Origin: Brevibacterium sp. 239c
Lineage (GTDB): Bacteria > Actinomycetota > Actinomycetes > Actinomycetales > Brevibacteriaceae
Length of the DNA stretch: 64,000 nucleotides
Reading direction: 5' to 3'
Assembly (NCBI RefSeq): GCF_900169365.1
Contig: NZ_FXZH01000015.1
Location: 58,422 to 122,421, forward strand
The notes beneath the pieces are model-generated. The model made no database searches, had not been told where the DNA came from, and worked only from the letters and a program-made list of their open reading frames with translations. Shown here piece by piece: positions 45,501 through 54,581 of the stretch (positions are counted from its first letter, which is position 1; every line of letters starts with the position of its first letter). The translations under genes and the position numbers were made by a program.

Positions 45501-45538
45501 GAAGGCCGATTCCCCGCATGAAACGGGGATCGGCCTTC
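45501..45538 (+). terminator. Terminator hairpin after the NlpC/P60 gene
   Basis: Arms 45501-45516 and 45524-45538 pair over 15 bp with one bulged T and a CATGAAA loop, 60 bp after the stop. Confidence 0.75.
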
Positions 45539-45677
45539 GCCTTTGTGGTCATTCTCCTGGCCGACAGACGCCCGACGGGCGACTGATCGGGATACCTGAG
45601 CAAATCGGACTAACCGCGCCGAATAAGCTGCCCGAGCCGATCAATCCAGCCGAAGAGCAAGCCAGCCGAGGAGCCAG

Positions 45678-48500
45678 TCAGTGGCGTGAGCTCTGGGTCG
45701 ACTTGAGATAGATGGCCCGAGCGAGATCGTCGCGTCGCTCGATGAGCAGGCGGCGCAGCGCAGCTGGGGCGTCAGTGTGCGCGTCCAACCAGGCATCGGT
45801 CTTCTCAACCGTGGCCTCTTCGTCCACCGACCAGCGAGGATAGAGTCCGAGCACCAGACGCCGAGCGATCTCGATCGAATTGTCGCTCCAGAAGCCGGCA
45901 AGCCGCGAGAAGTACTCATCGACATAGTTCTCGATCAGCGGTATCGACGTGGGTGCCACGAAACCGGAGATAATGGCTGAGAGCACATCGTTGCTCAGCG
46001 CGGCCGCTTCGTTGATGACTTCCCATGCGCGGATCTTCACGATCGGCAGCGGCATGGCCGCACTCGCCGTCTCTGCATGGAGGCGACCCGATGAACTGGG
46101 ATCGGACTGGTTCTCTCGAGCGATATCGGTCTGGTCTGCCCAGCCGAGGCACACGAGCGCGGTCAGTGCATTCCATCGCAGCGCATGATCATTGAGCAGG
46201 CCCTTGAACGGCAGTGCCGCCGCAGCATGGTCCGGAGACTCAGCTCGAGCAGAACCGGCCCCGCTGTTGTTCCCACCAGTTGGAGTGGTTCTCTGTTCGG
46301 CCATTGCGCCCGGGGACAGGCGATCGATCTCCTCGCCGACGGGAACAGCGAGAATCTGCGAAGCGAAGCTGCGGCCCATCGCGATCGCAGCACTGGACTC
46401 AAAGCAGCGTGCTGTACGCGAGGTGAGGGCAAGAACCAGATTCGCTAGATGCAGCTGAGCATCCGAACCGGACCGGGCCGTCGCTAATGCGTCGAGAGCA
46501 GCACCCAGCAGACCGGAGATCGCGGTCTCAAAGTTCCGCTCCGAAACCCACTGATCCAGGCAGGTCAGCGCCGTCTGGCTCAGCCCGGCCATAATTCCCG
46601 CATGGCTTTCCTTGCCCAGGCTGCGGGCATAGGCCTTGAGGTAACTCTGCACGGGTAGGAGGCCATCGCGAACAGCATTGTCCAATGCCGACCAGACCAA
46701 TGCCCGGGACAGTGGATCGGCGATTCGGGACACCGAATTGATCGCAGCCTGCGTCGACGCCGGATCCAACCGCACACGTGCATAGTCGAGGTCTGCGTAG
46801 TTCACCAGCGTGATATCGCCGAGGGTGCGCCCGGCAAGCTGCTCAACCTCGGCGGACTCAGTCGAGAAGTCGAAGGAGAAAGTGTCGATGGGGACCAGCT
46901 TGCGTCCCGATCGTCCAAGCGTGGCGATCTCGAGCGTGTGCGGGCGCAGCAGCTGGGCACCGCGAGCTGAATCTGCCTGAGTGATCCGCGCGTTGGTGAT
47001 GGTCTCTCGTCCGGAGCGTCGTGACGACGATGCGGCACTGCTGGCAGCAGATTCACTGCCGGTGCCTGATCCACTGCTCGTCGTCAGCTCCAACGACAGC
47101 TCGGAGACTCCGGAGGTGCCCAACCATGCACCGGCCCAGCTGGCGAGGTCCCGGTCAGGAGCCGCCTCGGCGAGGCATTCGAGGAAATCGGCGAGCTCGG
47201 TATTGCGGTATTCGAAGCGTTTGAAGTACAGACGTGAGCCCGCGAAGAACGCCTCACGACCGACGAACGCGACGAGCTGCTTGAGCACGGACGCACCCTT
47301 GGCATAGGTGATGCCGTCGAAGTTGAGCTTCGCTGCCTCGACGTCGGGGATGTCGGCGACGATCGGGTGCGTGGTCGGGTACAGGTCCTGCGTGTACGCC
47401 CACGCCTTGCGGCGCAGTGCGAAGGTCACCCAGCCGTCGGTGAAGCGGGTCGCCTCGGCCAGCGCCAGCCCGCCCATATAGTCGGCGAAGGATTCCTTGA
47501 GCCACAGATCGTCCCACCATTTCATGGTCACGAGATCGCCGAACCACATGTGGGCCATCTCGTGCAGGATCACGTTCGCCCGCGACTCATACATCGCGTC
47601 GGTGACCTTGTCCCGGAAGATCAGGCTGTCGGTGAACGTCACCAGTCCAGGATTCTCCATGGCGCCGAGGTTGTACTCCGGAACGAAGATCTGATCGTAT
47701 TTGCCCCACGGGTAGGGGTAGTCGAACTCGGAACTGAAGAAATCCAGCCCGGCCTTCGTGATCGAGAAGATGTCCGAGGCGTCGAGGTGGTCGACGAGGC
47801 TGGCGCGGGTCCATGCGCCCAGTGCGACGACTTCTCCCGTCGCGGGATCCGTCCAGTGATCGGTCGCGCCCTCGTATGGGCCGGCGGTGATGCAGGTGAT
47901 GTAGCTCGACTGCCGCAGCGTCGGAGCGAAATGGTGGGTGATCGCGGGGGAATCCGCGTCGACCGTCTCGGGGTACGTCTCCTGGCTCGGTCCCTGACTC
48001 GTCTCGGCTCGGTTCGACAGAACCTGGAAGTGCTCGGGAGCCGTCACGTTGAAGATGAACTCCGCTTTGAGGTCCGGCTGGTCGAAGTTCGCGAACACGC
48101 GGCGGGCATCGGTCGGTTCGTACTGAGTGTAGAGATAGACATTGCCGTCGGCAGGGTCGCTGAAGCGGTGCAGTCCCTCTCCCGAGGTGGAGTAGTAGGC
48201 CTGCGCCTCGATCAGCAGGGAATTCTTTCCCCTGCGGACGGGGAAACCGACGCGTGCGCCGTCGAACACCTCGGCGGGGTCGAGGATCTTGCCATTGATT
48301 TCAGCGTATGTGACGGAATCCGCGATCAGGTCGATGAATGTGGAGCAGTCGGCGCGAGAGTTGAACTCCACGACGGTACGCGACAGATATGTCGGAGCTC
48401 CGGTTTCCGCGTTGCTGACGTCGATATCGACGGTGTAGGTCGAGACATCGAGCACTTGGGTGCGGCTCTGCGCTTCACCTCGGGTCAGGTTGGTTGTCAT
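45678..48500 (-). CDS. pepN: Aminopeptidase N (M1 family)
   Basis: 940 residues, somewhat longer than usual. The M1 motifs are clear: the exopeptidase GAMENPGLVTF and the zinc site HEMAHMWFGD followed 18 residues later by the glutamate of LKESFADYMG. A Ser/Gly/Ala-rich insert near residue 480-500 and another near 700-720 lengthen it. It is cytoplasmic, with no signal peptide, and removes N-terminal residues from peptides. GAGG lies 6 nt before the ATG. It is divergent from the FUSC-like gene. Confidence 0.95.
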   Translation of the reverse strand: MTTNLTRGEAQSRTQVLDVSTYTVDIDVSNAETGAPTYLSRTVVEFNSRADCSTFIDLIADSVTYAEINGKILDPAEVFDGARVGFPVRRGKNSLLIEAQAYYSTSGEGLHRFSDPADGNVYLYTQYEPTDARRVFANFDQPDLKAEFIFNVTAPEHFQVLSNRAETSQGPSQETYPETVDADSPAITHHFAPTLRQSSYITCITAGPYEGATDHWTDPATGEVVALGAWTRASLVDHLDASDIFSITKAGLDFFSSEFDYPYPWGKYDQIFVPEYNLGAMENPGLVTFTDSLIFRDKVTDAMYESRANVILHEMAHMWFGDLVTMKWWDDLWLKESFADYMGGLALAEATRFTDGWVTFALRRKAWAYTQDLYPTTHPIVADIPDVEAAKLNFDGITYAKGASVLKQLVAFVGREAFFAGSRLYFKRFEYRNTELADFLECLAEAAPDRDLASWAGAWLGTSGVSELSLELTTSSGSGTGSESAASSAASSSRRSGRETITNARITQADSARGAQLLRPHTLEIATLGRSGRKLVPIDTFSFDFSTESAEVEQLAGRTLGDITLVNYADLDYARVRLDPASTQAAINSVSRIADPLSRALVWSALDNAVRDGLLPVQSYLKAYARSLGKESHAGIMAGLSQTALTCLDQWVSERNFETAISGLLGAALDALATARSGSDAQLHLANLVLALTSRTARCFESSAAIAMGRSFASQILAVPVGEEIDRLSPGAMAEQRTTPTGGNNSGAGSARAESPDHAAAALPFKGLLNDHALRWNALTALVCLGWADQTDIARENQSDPSSSGRLHAETASAAMPLPIVKIRAWEVINEAAALSNDVLSAIISGFVAPTSIPLIENYVDEYFSRLAGFWSDNSIEIARRLVLGLYPRWSVDEEATVEKTDAWLDAHTDAPAALRRLLIERRDDLARAIYLKSTQSSRH

Positions 48501-48584
48501 TCATAGCCTCCTCGGCGCACAGACTTTAGCATGTCACAATTCCGGTACGCTGGGTACAGCGAAAGCGAGCACGAAGGGGGACTG

Positions 48585-49733
48585 ATGGCGAAGTCCGAGG
48601 TCAGGGAGTTGCCCGAGCGCGCCTTCAACACTGTGCTGCACCGATCTCGGATGGGTCTCAGACGGGTGCAGGCCAACGCGGGGCAACTGATCCAGATCCC
48701 GATCGCCGCCACCGCAGCCTATGCCTTCTGCGTCTATGTCCTCGGCCATCCTTATCCGTTTCTCGCAGCGGTCGCCTCTGCCGTCGGCATCGGCCCCGTC
48801 GCAGATCGTCGTCTGCGTCGAGCCATGGAGATCGGCTTCGGCGCGACCTTCGGCGTGCTCGTGGGCGAGGTCCTCGTCAACGTCTACGGCACCGGGATCT
48901 GGCAGCTCACCGTCACTCTTGCCATCGGCCTCTTCATCGGCACGATGCTCAATTCCGGTGGCATCTTCATCACTCAGATCGCCGTCCAGTCCGTCTACGT
49001 CGTCGTGGTCCCTGCCACTGCCACCAGCATGCCGTTTCCCCGCACGCTCGACGCCCTCACCGGGTCCATCTGTGCGATCCTGCTCGCACTCATCCTCCCG
49101 CGCGACGCTCGCAAGGTCCCACGCGGACTGGCTGCCAGCATGCTCGACGAGATCAGCGCCGTTCTGCAGATGATGTCTCGAGCGCTCAAGGACTCCGATG
49201 TCGCACTCGCCAAACGGGCGCTGACTCGGGCCCGTGAAACTCAGGACATCATCGACTCGTGGGGCTCTTCGCTCAAGATCTCGAGGGAAGCGGCGATGAT
49301 CAATGCCAGAGGCAGGCGTCATTCCGCCGAGGTGACCAGACTGTCCCGTGCTCACACCCATTCCGATCGTGCCATGAGGACCATTCGAGTCATTGCTCGC
49401 AGAGTCGTGGGAATCACCGAATTCGGTGTGGAGAAACCGATCATCGCCGGCTATGTGGGGTCACTGTCCGAAGGGTCGAAGAAGCTCGAAGTTGCACTGC
49501 GCCGAGGAACCGATCGTGCCCTGGCCGAAGCGGCGCTGACCGAAGCCGCCTCCAGCCTCGATCCTCGCGCGGAGAAGAGCTGGGACATCCATGATGAGTC
49601 TCTTGTCCTGCTGCTGCGCCCCGTCGCCGTGGACCTGCTCGAAGCCTGCGGGCTGACCAACGAGGCCGCCCAGAACCGACTTCCCTCCCTCAGTGAAGAC
49701 ACCCGAAACTCGGGCGGGCCCCCTGCGGAATGA
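48585..49733 (+). CDS. FUSC-like / aromatic acid exporter family membrane protein
   Basis: 382 residues. The N-terminal half has about four to six membrane segments including AYAFCVYVLGHPYPFLAAVA and the FUSC-like turn IGPVADRRLRRAMEIGFGAT; the C-terminal half is a cytoplasmic helical region of about 190 residues with many Arg and Glu. The family includes exporters of aromatic acids; the substrate here is unknown. ATG 48585 follows AAGGGGG at 5 nt; the longer frame from 48531 would reach into the divergent pepN promoter. Confidence 0.82.
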   Translation: MAKSEVRELPERAFNTVLHRSRMGLRRVQANAGQLIQIPIAATAAYAFCVYVLGHPYPFLAAVASAVGIGPVADRRLRRAMEIGFGATFGVLVGEVLVNVYGTGIWQLTVTLAIGLFIGTMLNSGGIFITQIAVQSVYVVVVPATATSMPFPRTLDALTGSICAILLALILPRDARKVPRGLAASMLDEISAVLQMMSRALKDSDVALAKRALTRARETQDIIDSWGSSLKISREAAMINARGRRHSAEVTRLSRAHTHSDRAMRTIRVIARRVVGITEFGVEKPIIAGYVGSLSEGSKKLEVALRRGTDRALAEAALTEAASSLDPRAEKSWDIHDESLVLLLRPVAVDLLEACGLTNEAAQNRLPSLSEDTRNSGGPPAE

Positions 49734-49745
49734 CCCTCGAACGGT

Positions 49746-50369
49746 TCAACGGCTTTCGACGATGAAGACGACAGTCGTCTCGGGTTTGAGTGCGGTGAAC
49801 TTGTGCGGCTGATCGCCCGGGTAGGTGAGGTAGTCGCCGACGTGGAGTTCGTATGCCTGCCCGAGCACCTCGATGCGTGCCGCCCCTTGCCCTAAGATCA
49901 CGTGCTCGATGGTGCCGACAGGATGCGGCTGTGAGTCTCGCGGCTGCCCCGGTTCGGCCTGGATGAAGTAGACATCACGCCGGGCATTCGATGGGGACGC
50001 CGAGAGCAGAGTCGCCGCATAGTTCGCGGTGTTCGACGGCAGGCTGGGCAGATCCTTGGCATGCAGGAGCGCGACCTCGTGCTGTGGGGGATCGAGCAGT
50101 CTGGCCAGGGGGATGTCGAGCGCGGCCGCCAGTGCCCACATCGTTTCGACGCTGGGGTTGCCGGCTCCAGCTTCCAGCCCGGACATGGTCGACTTTCCGA
50201 TTCCAGCCCGACGAGCAACCTCGGAGAGGGAGAGGTTCGCGCGCATCCGCTCTCGTTTGATGGCGACGGCGATCTGCTCGCGCGGAGTTGGGGCAGACGA
50301 GGGGTCCCCTGGTTCGGAGTTGTCGGCTGTGGCGTTCGCGGTGGTCTCATCGCGTGGTTGAGAACTCAT
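49746..50369 (-). CDS. XRE-family regulator with C-terminal cupin
   Basis: 207 residues. A disordered N-terminal tail of 30 residues leads to the XRE helix-turn-helix (about 32-86: LSLSEVARRAGIGKSTMSGLE). The rest is a cupin sensor domain with HPVGTIEHVILGQGAARIEV and GDYLTYPGDQPHKF. This layout is typical of local regulators that sense an amino acid or similar molecule. It is divergent from azlC across 65 bp that hold an inverted repeat, so it very likely controls azlCD. Confidence 0.88.
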   Translation of the reverse strand: MSSQPRDETTANATADNSEPGDPSSAPTPREQIAVAIKRERMRANLSLSEVARRAGIGKSTMSGLEAGAGNPSVETMWALAAALDIPLARLLDPPQHEVALLHAKDLPSLPSNTANYAATLLSASPSNARRDVYFIQAEPGQPRDSQPHPVGTIEHVILGQGAARIEVLGQAYELHVGDYLTYPGDQPHKFTALKPETTVVFIVESR

Positions 50370-50389
50370 GGGTTCACTATAGCGACAAA

Positions 50390-50409
50390 TCGTTCTAGTT
50401 GACGAACGA
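50390..50409. promoter_or_regulatory. Operator-like inverted repeat between the XRE and azlC genes
   Basis: TCGTTC (50390-50395) and GAACGA (50404-50409) are perfect inverted arms with an 8-bp spacer. A TTGACG lies within it and a TATATA at 50425-50430 follows. A bound regulator would block the azlC promoter. Confidence 0.6.
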
Positions 50410-50434
50410 GTGGAGAGTGTGCAGTATATAGAAC

Positions 50435-51256
50435 ATGAGTTCTGTGTTCCGCACGATCAATCGGGTGCTTCCGGGCTCGACCTATCGTGACGTCGCTATA
50501 GTCACGATCACGATCATCGCGGTCGCTCTGTCCTACGGGGCCATCTCGGCGGTGTCCGGATTCCCGTGGTGGCAGACGCTGCTGCTGGCGATGTTCGCCC
50601 TCGGCGGTGCCGCCGAATTCACCTTCGTCGGCGTGATCGCCGCAGGTGGCGCACCGGTCCTAGCGGTGCTGGCCGGGCTGCTGGTCAATTCGCGGAATTT
50701 CGCTTTCGGTGTGTCCGTCGGACGGTTCTTCCCGCAGGACTGGCGCGCACTCATCGCCGCACATTGGGTCAACGACGAATCGATCGCAGTCTCGCGGACG
50801 GTCACCACCGACCGTGCCCAGTGGCACGCGTTCCTCCTCATGGGTGCGGCCATCGCGCTGATGTGGCCCAGCGGCGCCATGGTCGGGCAGTGGCTCGGCA
50901 ATGTCATCGACGCCGATATGCTCGGGCTCGACGCGGCCTTCCCGATCATCCTCTTCTGCCTCATCCGAGGAGATCTGAAGAGCAAAGCCACGCTGTCTCT
51001 CACGGTTGCGGGCATGGTCATTGCGGTCCTCTTGACCCCGATCCTGCCGCTCGGCCTCGGGGCGGTGACCTCCCTGTCGGTGTTCGTGTTTGTGGCAGCC
51101 GGCTGGTCGATCCGGGCAGCCATCAGGAAGCGCCGAGGTGGCACCGCCCAGAAGACCACAGGTGACGGGCCAGCCCAGACCGATGCCAGCGGAGGGCCAG
51201 CACAGGTCGATGGCAGTGACGTGGACGATTTCGATCGACAGGAGGGGAGCCGATGA
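50435..51256 (+). CDS. azlC: AzlC-family branched-chain amino-acid exporter, large subunit
   Basis: 273 residues with five or six membrane segments and the AzlC hallmarks FALGGAAEFTFVGVIAAGG and LLVNSRNFAFGVSVGRFFP, and HWVNDESIA. AzlC works with the small AzlD subunit to export branched-chain amino acids or analogues. The C-terminal 45 residues are a polar low-complexity tail. The gene overlaps azlD by 4 bp. Regulation is probably by the divergent XRE-cupin protein. Confidence 0.9.
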   Translation: MSSVFRTINRVLPGSTYRDVAIVTITIIAVALSYGAISAVSGFPWWQTLLLAMFALGGAAEFTFVGVIAAGGAPVLAVLAGLLVNSRNFAFGVSVGRFFPQDWRALIAAHWVNDESIAVSRTVTTDRAQWHAFLLMGAAIALMWPSGAMVGQWLGNVIDADMLGLDAAFPIILFCLIRGDLKSKATLSLTVAGMVIAVLLTPILPLGLGAVTSLSVFVFVAAGWSIRAAIRKRRGGTAQKTTGDGPAQTDASGGPAQVDGSDVDDFDRQEGSR

Positions 51257-51759
51257 GCCCGGTCAGCTTCCTCATCGCGCTCGCCGCGCTGAGCATCGGA
51301 ACCTACGTCATGCGCTTCGCCGGTGTGAAGCTCGGTGCGGCGATCGCCACGAAGGGCAAACGCCGACAGCTCGCGACCACCTCGGCGGGGGCAAGCAGCC
51401 CAGAGGCGGGAAGCAGTCCAGAGGTGGGGGCAAGCAGCCCAGAGGCGGGAAGCAGTCCAGCGTCAGCCGGCGGCTCAGCGTCAGCAGGCAGTCCAGCAGA
51501 GTCCTCTGAGAAACCGGCGGAGTCGGAAGTCGACTCGACGGCGACGGTGACGAAGTGGATGGATCGCGCGACGGTCGTTCTCATCGGAGCGGTCTTCGCG
51601 ACGACGGCGGTCTTCGACGGCCAGGACATTGCAGACCCGGCACGGCTCATCGGCGTCGGCGTGGGAGTCCTTGCCTCGATCCTGCGAGTCCCTATGCTTA
51701 TCTGCGTAGTTGTGGGCATGGGCGTATGCGCTGGCTTTCGCATGACCGGGATCCTGTGA
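51253..51759 (+). CDS. azlD: AzlD-family small subunit with repeat insertion
   Basis: 168 residues; usual AzlD proteins are near 100. The first membrane helix (LIALAALSIGTYVMRFAGVKL) and the last two (ATVVLIGAVFATTAVFDG onward) match the family, but a Ser/Ala/Glu/Gly-rich insertion of about 55 residues separates them. It comes from a 39-bp tandem duplication (GASSPEAGSSPEV units, from about 51385). The insertion sits in a loop, so the protein is probably still functional. Confidence 0.88.
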   Translation: MSPVSFLIALAALSIGTYVMRFAGVKLGAAIATKGKRRQLATTSAGASSPEAGSSPEVGASSPEAGSSPASAGGSASAGSPAESSEKPAESEVDSTATVTKWMDRATVVLIGAVFATTAVFDGQDIADPARLIGVGVGVLASILRVPMLICVVVGMGVCAGFRMTGIL

Positions 51760-51928
51760 ACGACTGAAACTCCGGCCGCCTGCGGTCTGTGCGCTCCGAC
51801 CACCGGTGATCTGTGCGCTCCCACCGTCGAGGCGATTCATGTGTGGAGAGTGAACCGAGCGTGGGGATTCGCCCAAGATCCGAGCCAGCTCCATGCCCGG
51901 AAGAGCTGCGATTGCTAGGCTGGATGGT

Positions 51929-52252
51929 ATGGAAATCATTGCTGGCTTTCAGCGCATCGTCTTTCTCGCCTTGTCGGTCGCTGCCTTCGGCCTTCAGCTG
52001 TGGGCGTTCATCGACTGCCTCCGCTACAAGAACGAAAACTACCGCGCCGTTGACAAGCAGAGCAAGAAATTCTGGGTCATCCTGCTGGGTATCGGCCTTG
52101 CCCTCGCAGTCATCGCGCTTCCGCCGATGGGCATGCGCATCATCTTCCTCAACCTGATCGCGCTCGTGGCCGGAATCGTCTACCTCACCGACGTCCGTCC
52201 GAAGATCAAAGCCATCGACCCGCGCAATCGCAATCGGAACTACCGGCGCTGA
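51929..52252 (+). CDS. DUF2516 family membrane protein
   Basis: 107 residues. Three hydrophobic segments (about 5-27, 46-66, 71-90) with the family pattern FGLQLWAFIDCLRYKNENYRAV between the first two, and a basic C-terminus. A TAGGCT box lies 7 nt before the ATG and there is no clear Shine-Dalgarno, so the mRNA is probably leaderless. The 169 bp upstream hold a 22-bp direct repeat (CTGTGCGCTCC twice, near 51785-51830) and nothing else. The function of DUF2516 is unknown. Confidence 0.8.
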   Translation: MEIIAGFQRIVFLALSVAAFGLQLWAFIDCLRYKNENYRAVDKQSKKFWVILLGIGLALAVIALPPMGMRIIFLNLIALVAGIVYLTDVRPKIKAIDPRNRNRNYRR

Positions 52253-52273
52253 GCTGGCGACGAACACGCATTG

Positions 52274-53089
52274 ATGACGAAAGACCTCAATCTTCCGGGC
52301 CCCGACACCGACTACATCGCCACCTTCGGCAGCGGTGAGCCTCACACGCTCTTCGGCCACGGATTCGCCGGCGCGATCCGTGATACTCGCCCTTTCGGCA
52401 CCGGTGTCACCGGCACCAAGCACTTCCTCCACCTCCCCGGCCACGGTGGCCGACCTTCACCGGGCCCGGGGTGGAACTACGGCCAGATCGCCGAGGCGCT
52501 GGCACAGGCCCTGACATCCACCTCGGCGACACAGGCCCTCGGTGTCTCGATGTCCGCCGGCGGACTGCTGCGACTGCTGAGCACCACTGATCCGAGAACG
52601 CAGAACCTGAAGAAGGTTGCGCTCGTGCTCCCGGCATCCTTCACCGGATTCTCCGCCGAGGTGGCCGAAGCCAACCGTGCATACCTGGAGAAACTGCGCG
52701 GCCCGGTCGCTTCCGGCGACGTCGAATCCATCACGGATCTCATGCTCTCGCGCGAACCGGCAGGGGTGGCCGAGCTCCTGCCAGTCAGAGCCTGGACGAA
52801 GACCAAGGCTGAGAATCTCGTCGACACGGACATGTCGGACGGACTCGGCTTGGCTCTCGAGATCGCCGTCGATGAGAGCACAGGAAACGACCCCTTGAAT
52901 GCTCTGGCTCGATTCCCCGGAGAAGTCCTCGTGCTCACCCACGAAGATGATCCGGCACATCCGGTCGAGGTCGCCGAGGCGATTGCAGCCGCGATTCCCG
53001 CGGCCCGCTTAGAGGTTCTGCCTGCAGGCTCGATCCTGTGGCGCGGTCGTCACGAAGTGCGCCGGATCCTCGGCGAGTTCTTTGGCTAA
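52274..53089 (+). CDS. Alpha/beta-fold hydrolase
   Basis: 271 residues. The oxyanion-side segment TLFGHGFAGAIRDTR is near the N-terminus, the nucleophile elbow GVSMSAGGLL is at about 92, and the acid and His are probably in VLTHEDDPAHP and the C-terminal RGRHEVRRIL. The substrate is unknown. I chose ATG 52274 over the TTG before it. Its stop codon overlaps the -10 box of mshA. Confidence 0.82.
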   Translation: MTKDLNLPGPDTDYIATFGSGEPHTLFGHGFAGAIRDTRPFGTGVTGTKHFLHLPGHGGRPSPGPGWNYGQIAEALAQALTSTSATQALGVSMSAGGLLRLLSTTDPRTQNLKKVALVLPASFTGFSAEVAEANRAYLEKLRGPVASGDVESITDLMLSREPAGVAELLPVRAWTKTKAENLVDTDMSDGLGLALEIAVDESTGNDPLNALARFPGEVLVLTHEDDPAHPVEVAEAIAAAIPAARLEVLPAGSILWRGRHEVRRILGEFFG

Positions 53090-53092
53090 ACT
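53087..53092 (+). promoter_or_regulatory. mshA -10 box
   Basis: TAAACT overlaps the stop codon of the hydrolase and ends 6 nt before the GTG of mshA, which has no Shine-Dalgarno. A leaderless transcript is likely. Confidence 0.45.
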
Positions 53093-53098
53093 GGCACA

Positions 53099-54550
53099 GT
53101 GCGCATATCCGTTCTCTCCCTCCACACTTCGCCCGCGGCTCAGCCGGGTCAGGGTGATGCCGGAGGTATGAATGTCTACGTCGATCAGTCGGTGCGTGCC
53201 CTGGCAGCCGCCGGTCACATGGTCGACGTCTTCACCGCCGATCCGAGCGGCATCGACGGGTTGGGACACCGTGACGGGCTGGGTATCGACACCCTCCAGA
53301 TTGCTGAGAACGTCAGGCTCCACCAGTTGCCGATCGAGGCGGCCAGCAAGGACGAACTTGCCGACGCCATCGACGAACTCGCACTGCTCCTCCTGACCCA
53401 GCCGAGCTTCACTTCGGCCGACCTGATCTGGGCCCACTATTGGATCTCCGCCGAGGCGGCACTGCGCGCCCAGGAACTTCGTGCCCAGGAGCTTCGCCCG
53501 CCTGAACTTCGTTTGCAGGAAGCAGACGTCACAGGTGACGCGACCAGGCCCGCTCAGCGCCCCCGGATCGTCGTGAGCATGCACACGATCGGCGCGGTCA
53601 AAAACCGCGACTCTGAAACCAGCCACGAGCGTCCTCAGCGTCTGGAAGCTGAGGACAGGATCGCCTCGGCGGTGGACCTGATCGTCGCCAACACTCCGGC
53701 AGAACGTCGCGATCTCATCCACGAACTCGGCGCCGATGCTGACACCGTCGTGGTGGCCAGGCCCGGCGTCGACCACGAACTCTTCTCCCCGGGGGATCGA
53801 GCTCAGGCCAGAGCCGAGCTGGGGCTCGACCCGGACGAATTCATCGCCCTCTACGTGGGGCGCATGCAGTTCATCAAGGGCACCGACGTCGTCGTCGATG
53901 CGATCTCGGGCCTGCGGGAGAACAACCCGCACCTGGCGTCGCGGACGCGGGGAATCCTCCTCGGTGCAGTCTCCGGCCAGGAAGCGTCGACATCAGCCAC
54001 CCCGTACCTGCGCGAACTGAACTCGGCGATCGCCGCCGAACCCAGCGTCGAGGTGCGACCTCCGGTCCCCGCACACGAACTCGTCACCTACTATCGTGCG
54101 GCGGACATTCTGTTTGTCCCCTCACGCAGCGAATCCTTCGGACTGGTCGCGGCCGAGGCATCGGCATCGGGGCTGCCCGCCATCGCCTCGGCGGTGGGCG
54201 GCCTGCCCGATATCGTCGAGCACGCGTATTCGGGCGTGCTCATCGCCGACCACAACCCCCGGCATTGGGCTATGGCACTCGAGCACATACTCCTCGATGA
54301 TGAACTGCGGCACGAACTCGCAGGTCATGCGGCAGATCGCTCCGCCCGATTCGACTGGTCGGCCACTGCAGCGACGGTGCTCGGCGCCCTCGAGGTGCCG
54401 GACTCGGCACTGACCACGACGTTGACGACCCGGGCAGACGCGACGGTGACGACCACGGCAGACGCGCCGCTGAGGACTACCGCAGACACGACGCTGGCGG
54501 GCACGGAAGAATCGAATCCGACGACGAGCCTCGTTGGGCGCACCTGCTGA
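53099..54550 (+). CDS. mshA: D-inositol-3-phosphate glycosyltransferase
   Basis: 483 residues, a GT-B (GT4) enzyme that starts mycothiol synthesis by joining GlcNAc to inositol 3-phosphate. Seen are the N-terminal acceptor loop QGDAGGMNVYVDQSVRALAA, the UDP-sugar core YVGRMQFIKGTDVVV, and the C-terminal FVPSRSESFGLVAAEASASG with the EX7E glutamates. A repeat AQELRAQELRPPELR occupies a loop near 125-140, and the last 50 residues are a Thr/Ala repeat tail not seen in the mycobacterial enzyme. The mshA - ybjN - gpmA - senX3/regX3 order is shared with mycobacteria. Confidence 0.93.
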   Translation: MRISVLSLHTSPAAQPGQGDAGGMNVYVDQSVRALAAAGHMVDVFTADPSGIDGLGHRDGLGIDTLQIAENVRLHQLPIEAASKDELADAIDELALLLLTQPSFTSADLIWAHYWISAEAALRAQELRAQELRPPELRLQEADVTGDATRPAQRPRIVVSMHTIGAVKNRDSETSHERPQRLEAEDRIASAVDLIVANTPAERRDLIHELGADADTVVVARPGVDHELFSPGDRAQARAELGLDPDEFIALYVGRMQFIKGTDVVVDAISGLRENNPHLASRTRGILLGAVSGQEASTSATPYLRELNSAIAAEPSVEVRPPVPAHELVTYYRAADILFVPSRSESFGLVAAEASASGLPAIASAVGGLPDIVEHAYSGVLIADHNPRHWAMALEHILLDDELRHELAGHAADRSARFDWSATAATVLGALEVPDSALTTTLTTRADATVTTTADAPLRTTADTTLAGTEESNPTTSLVGRTC

Positions 54551-54581
54551 ACATGTCAACGAATCGCTGACGGAAGGACAC

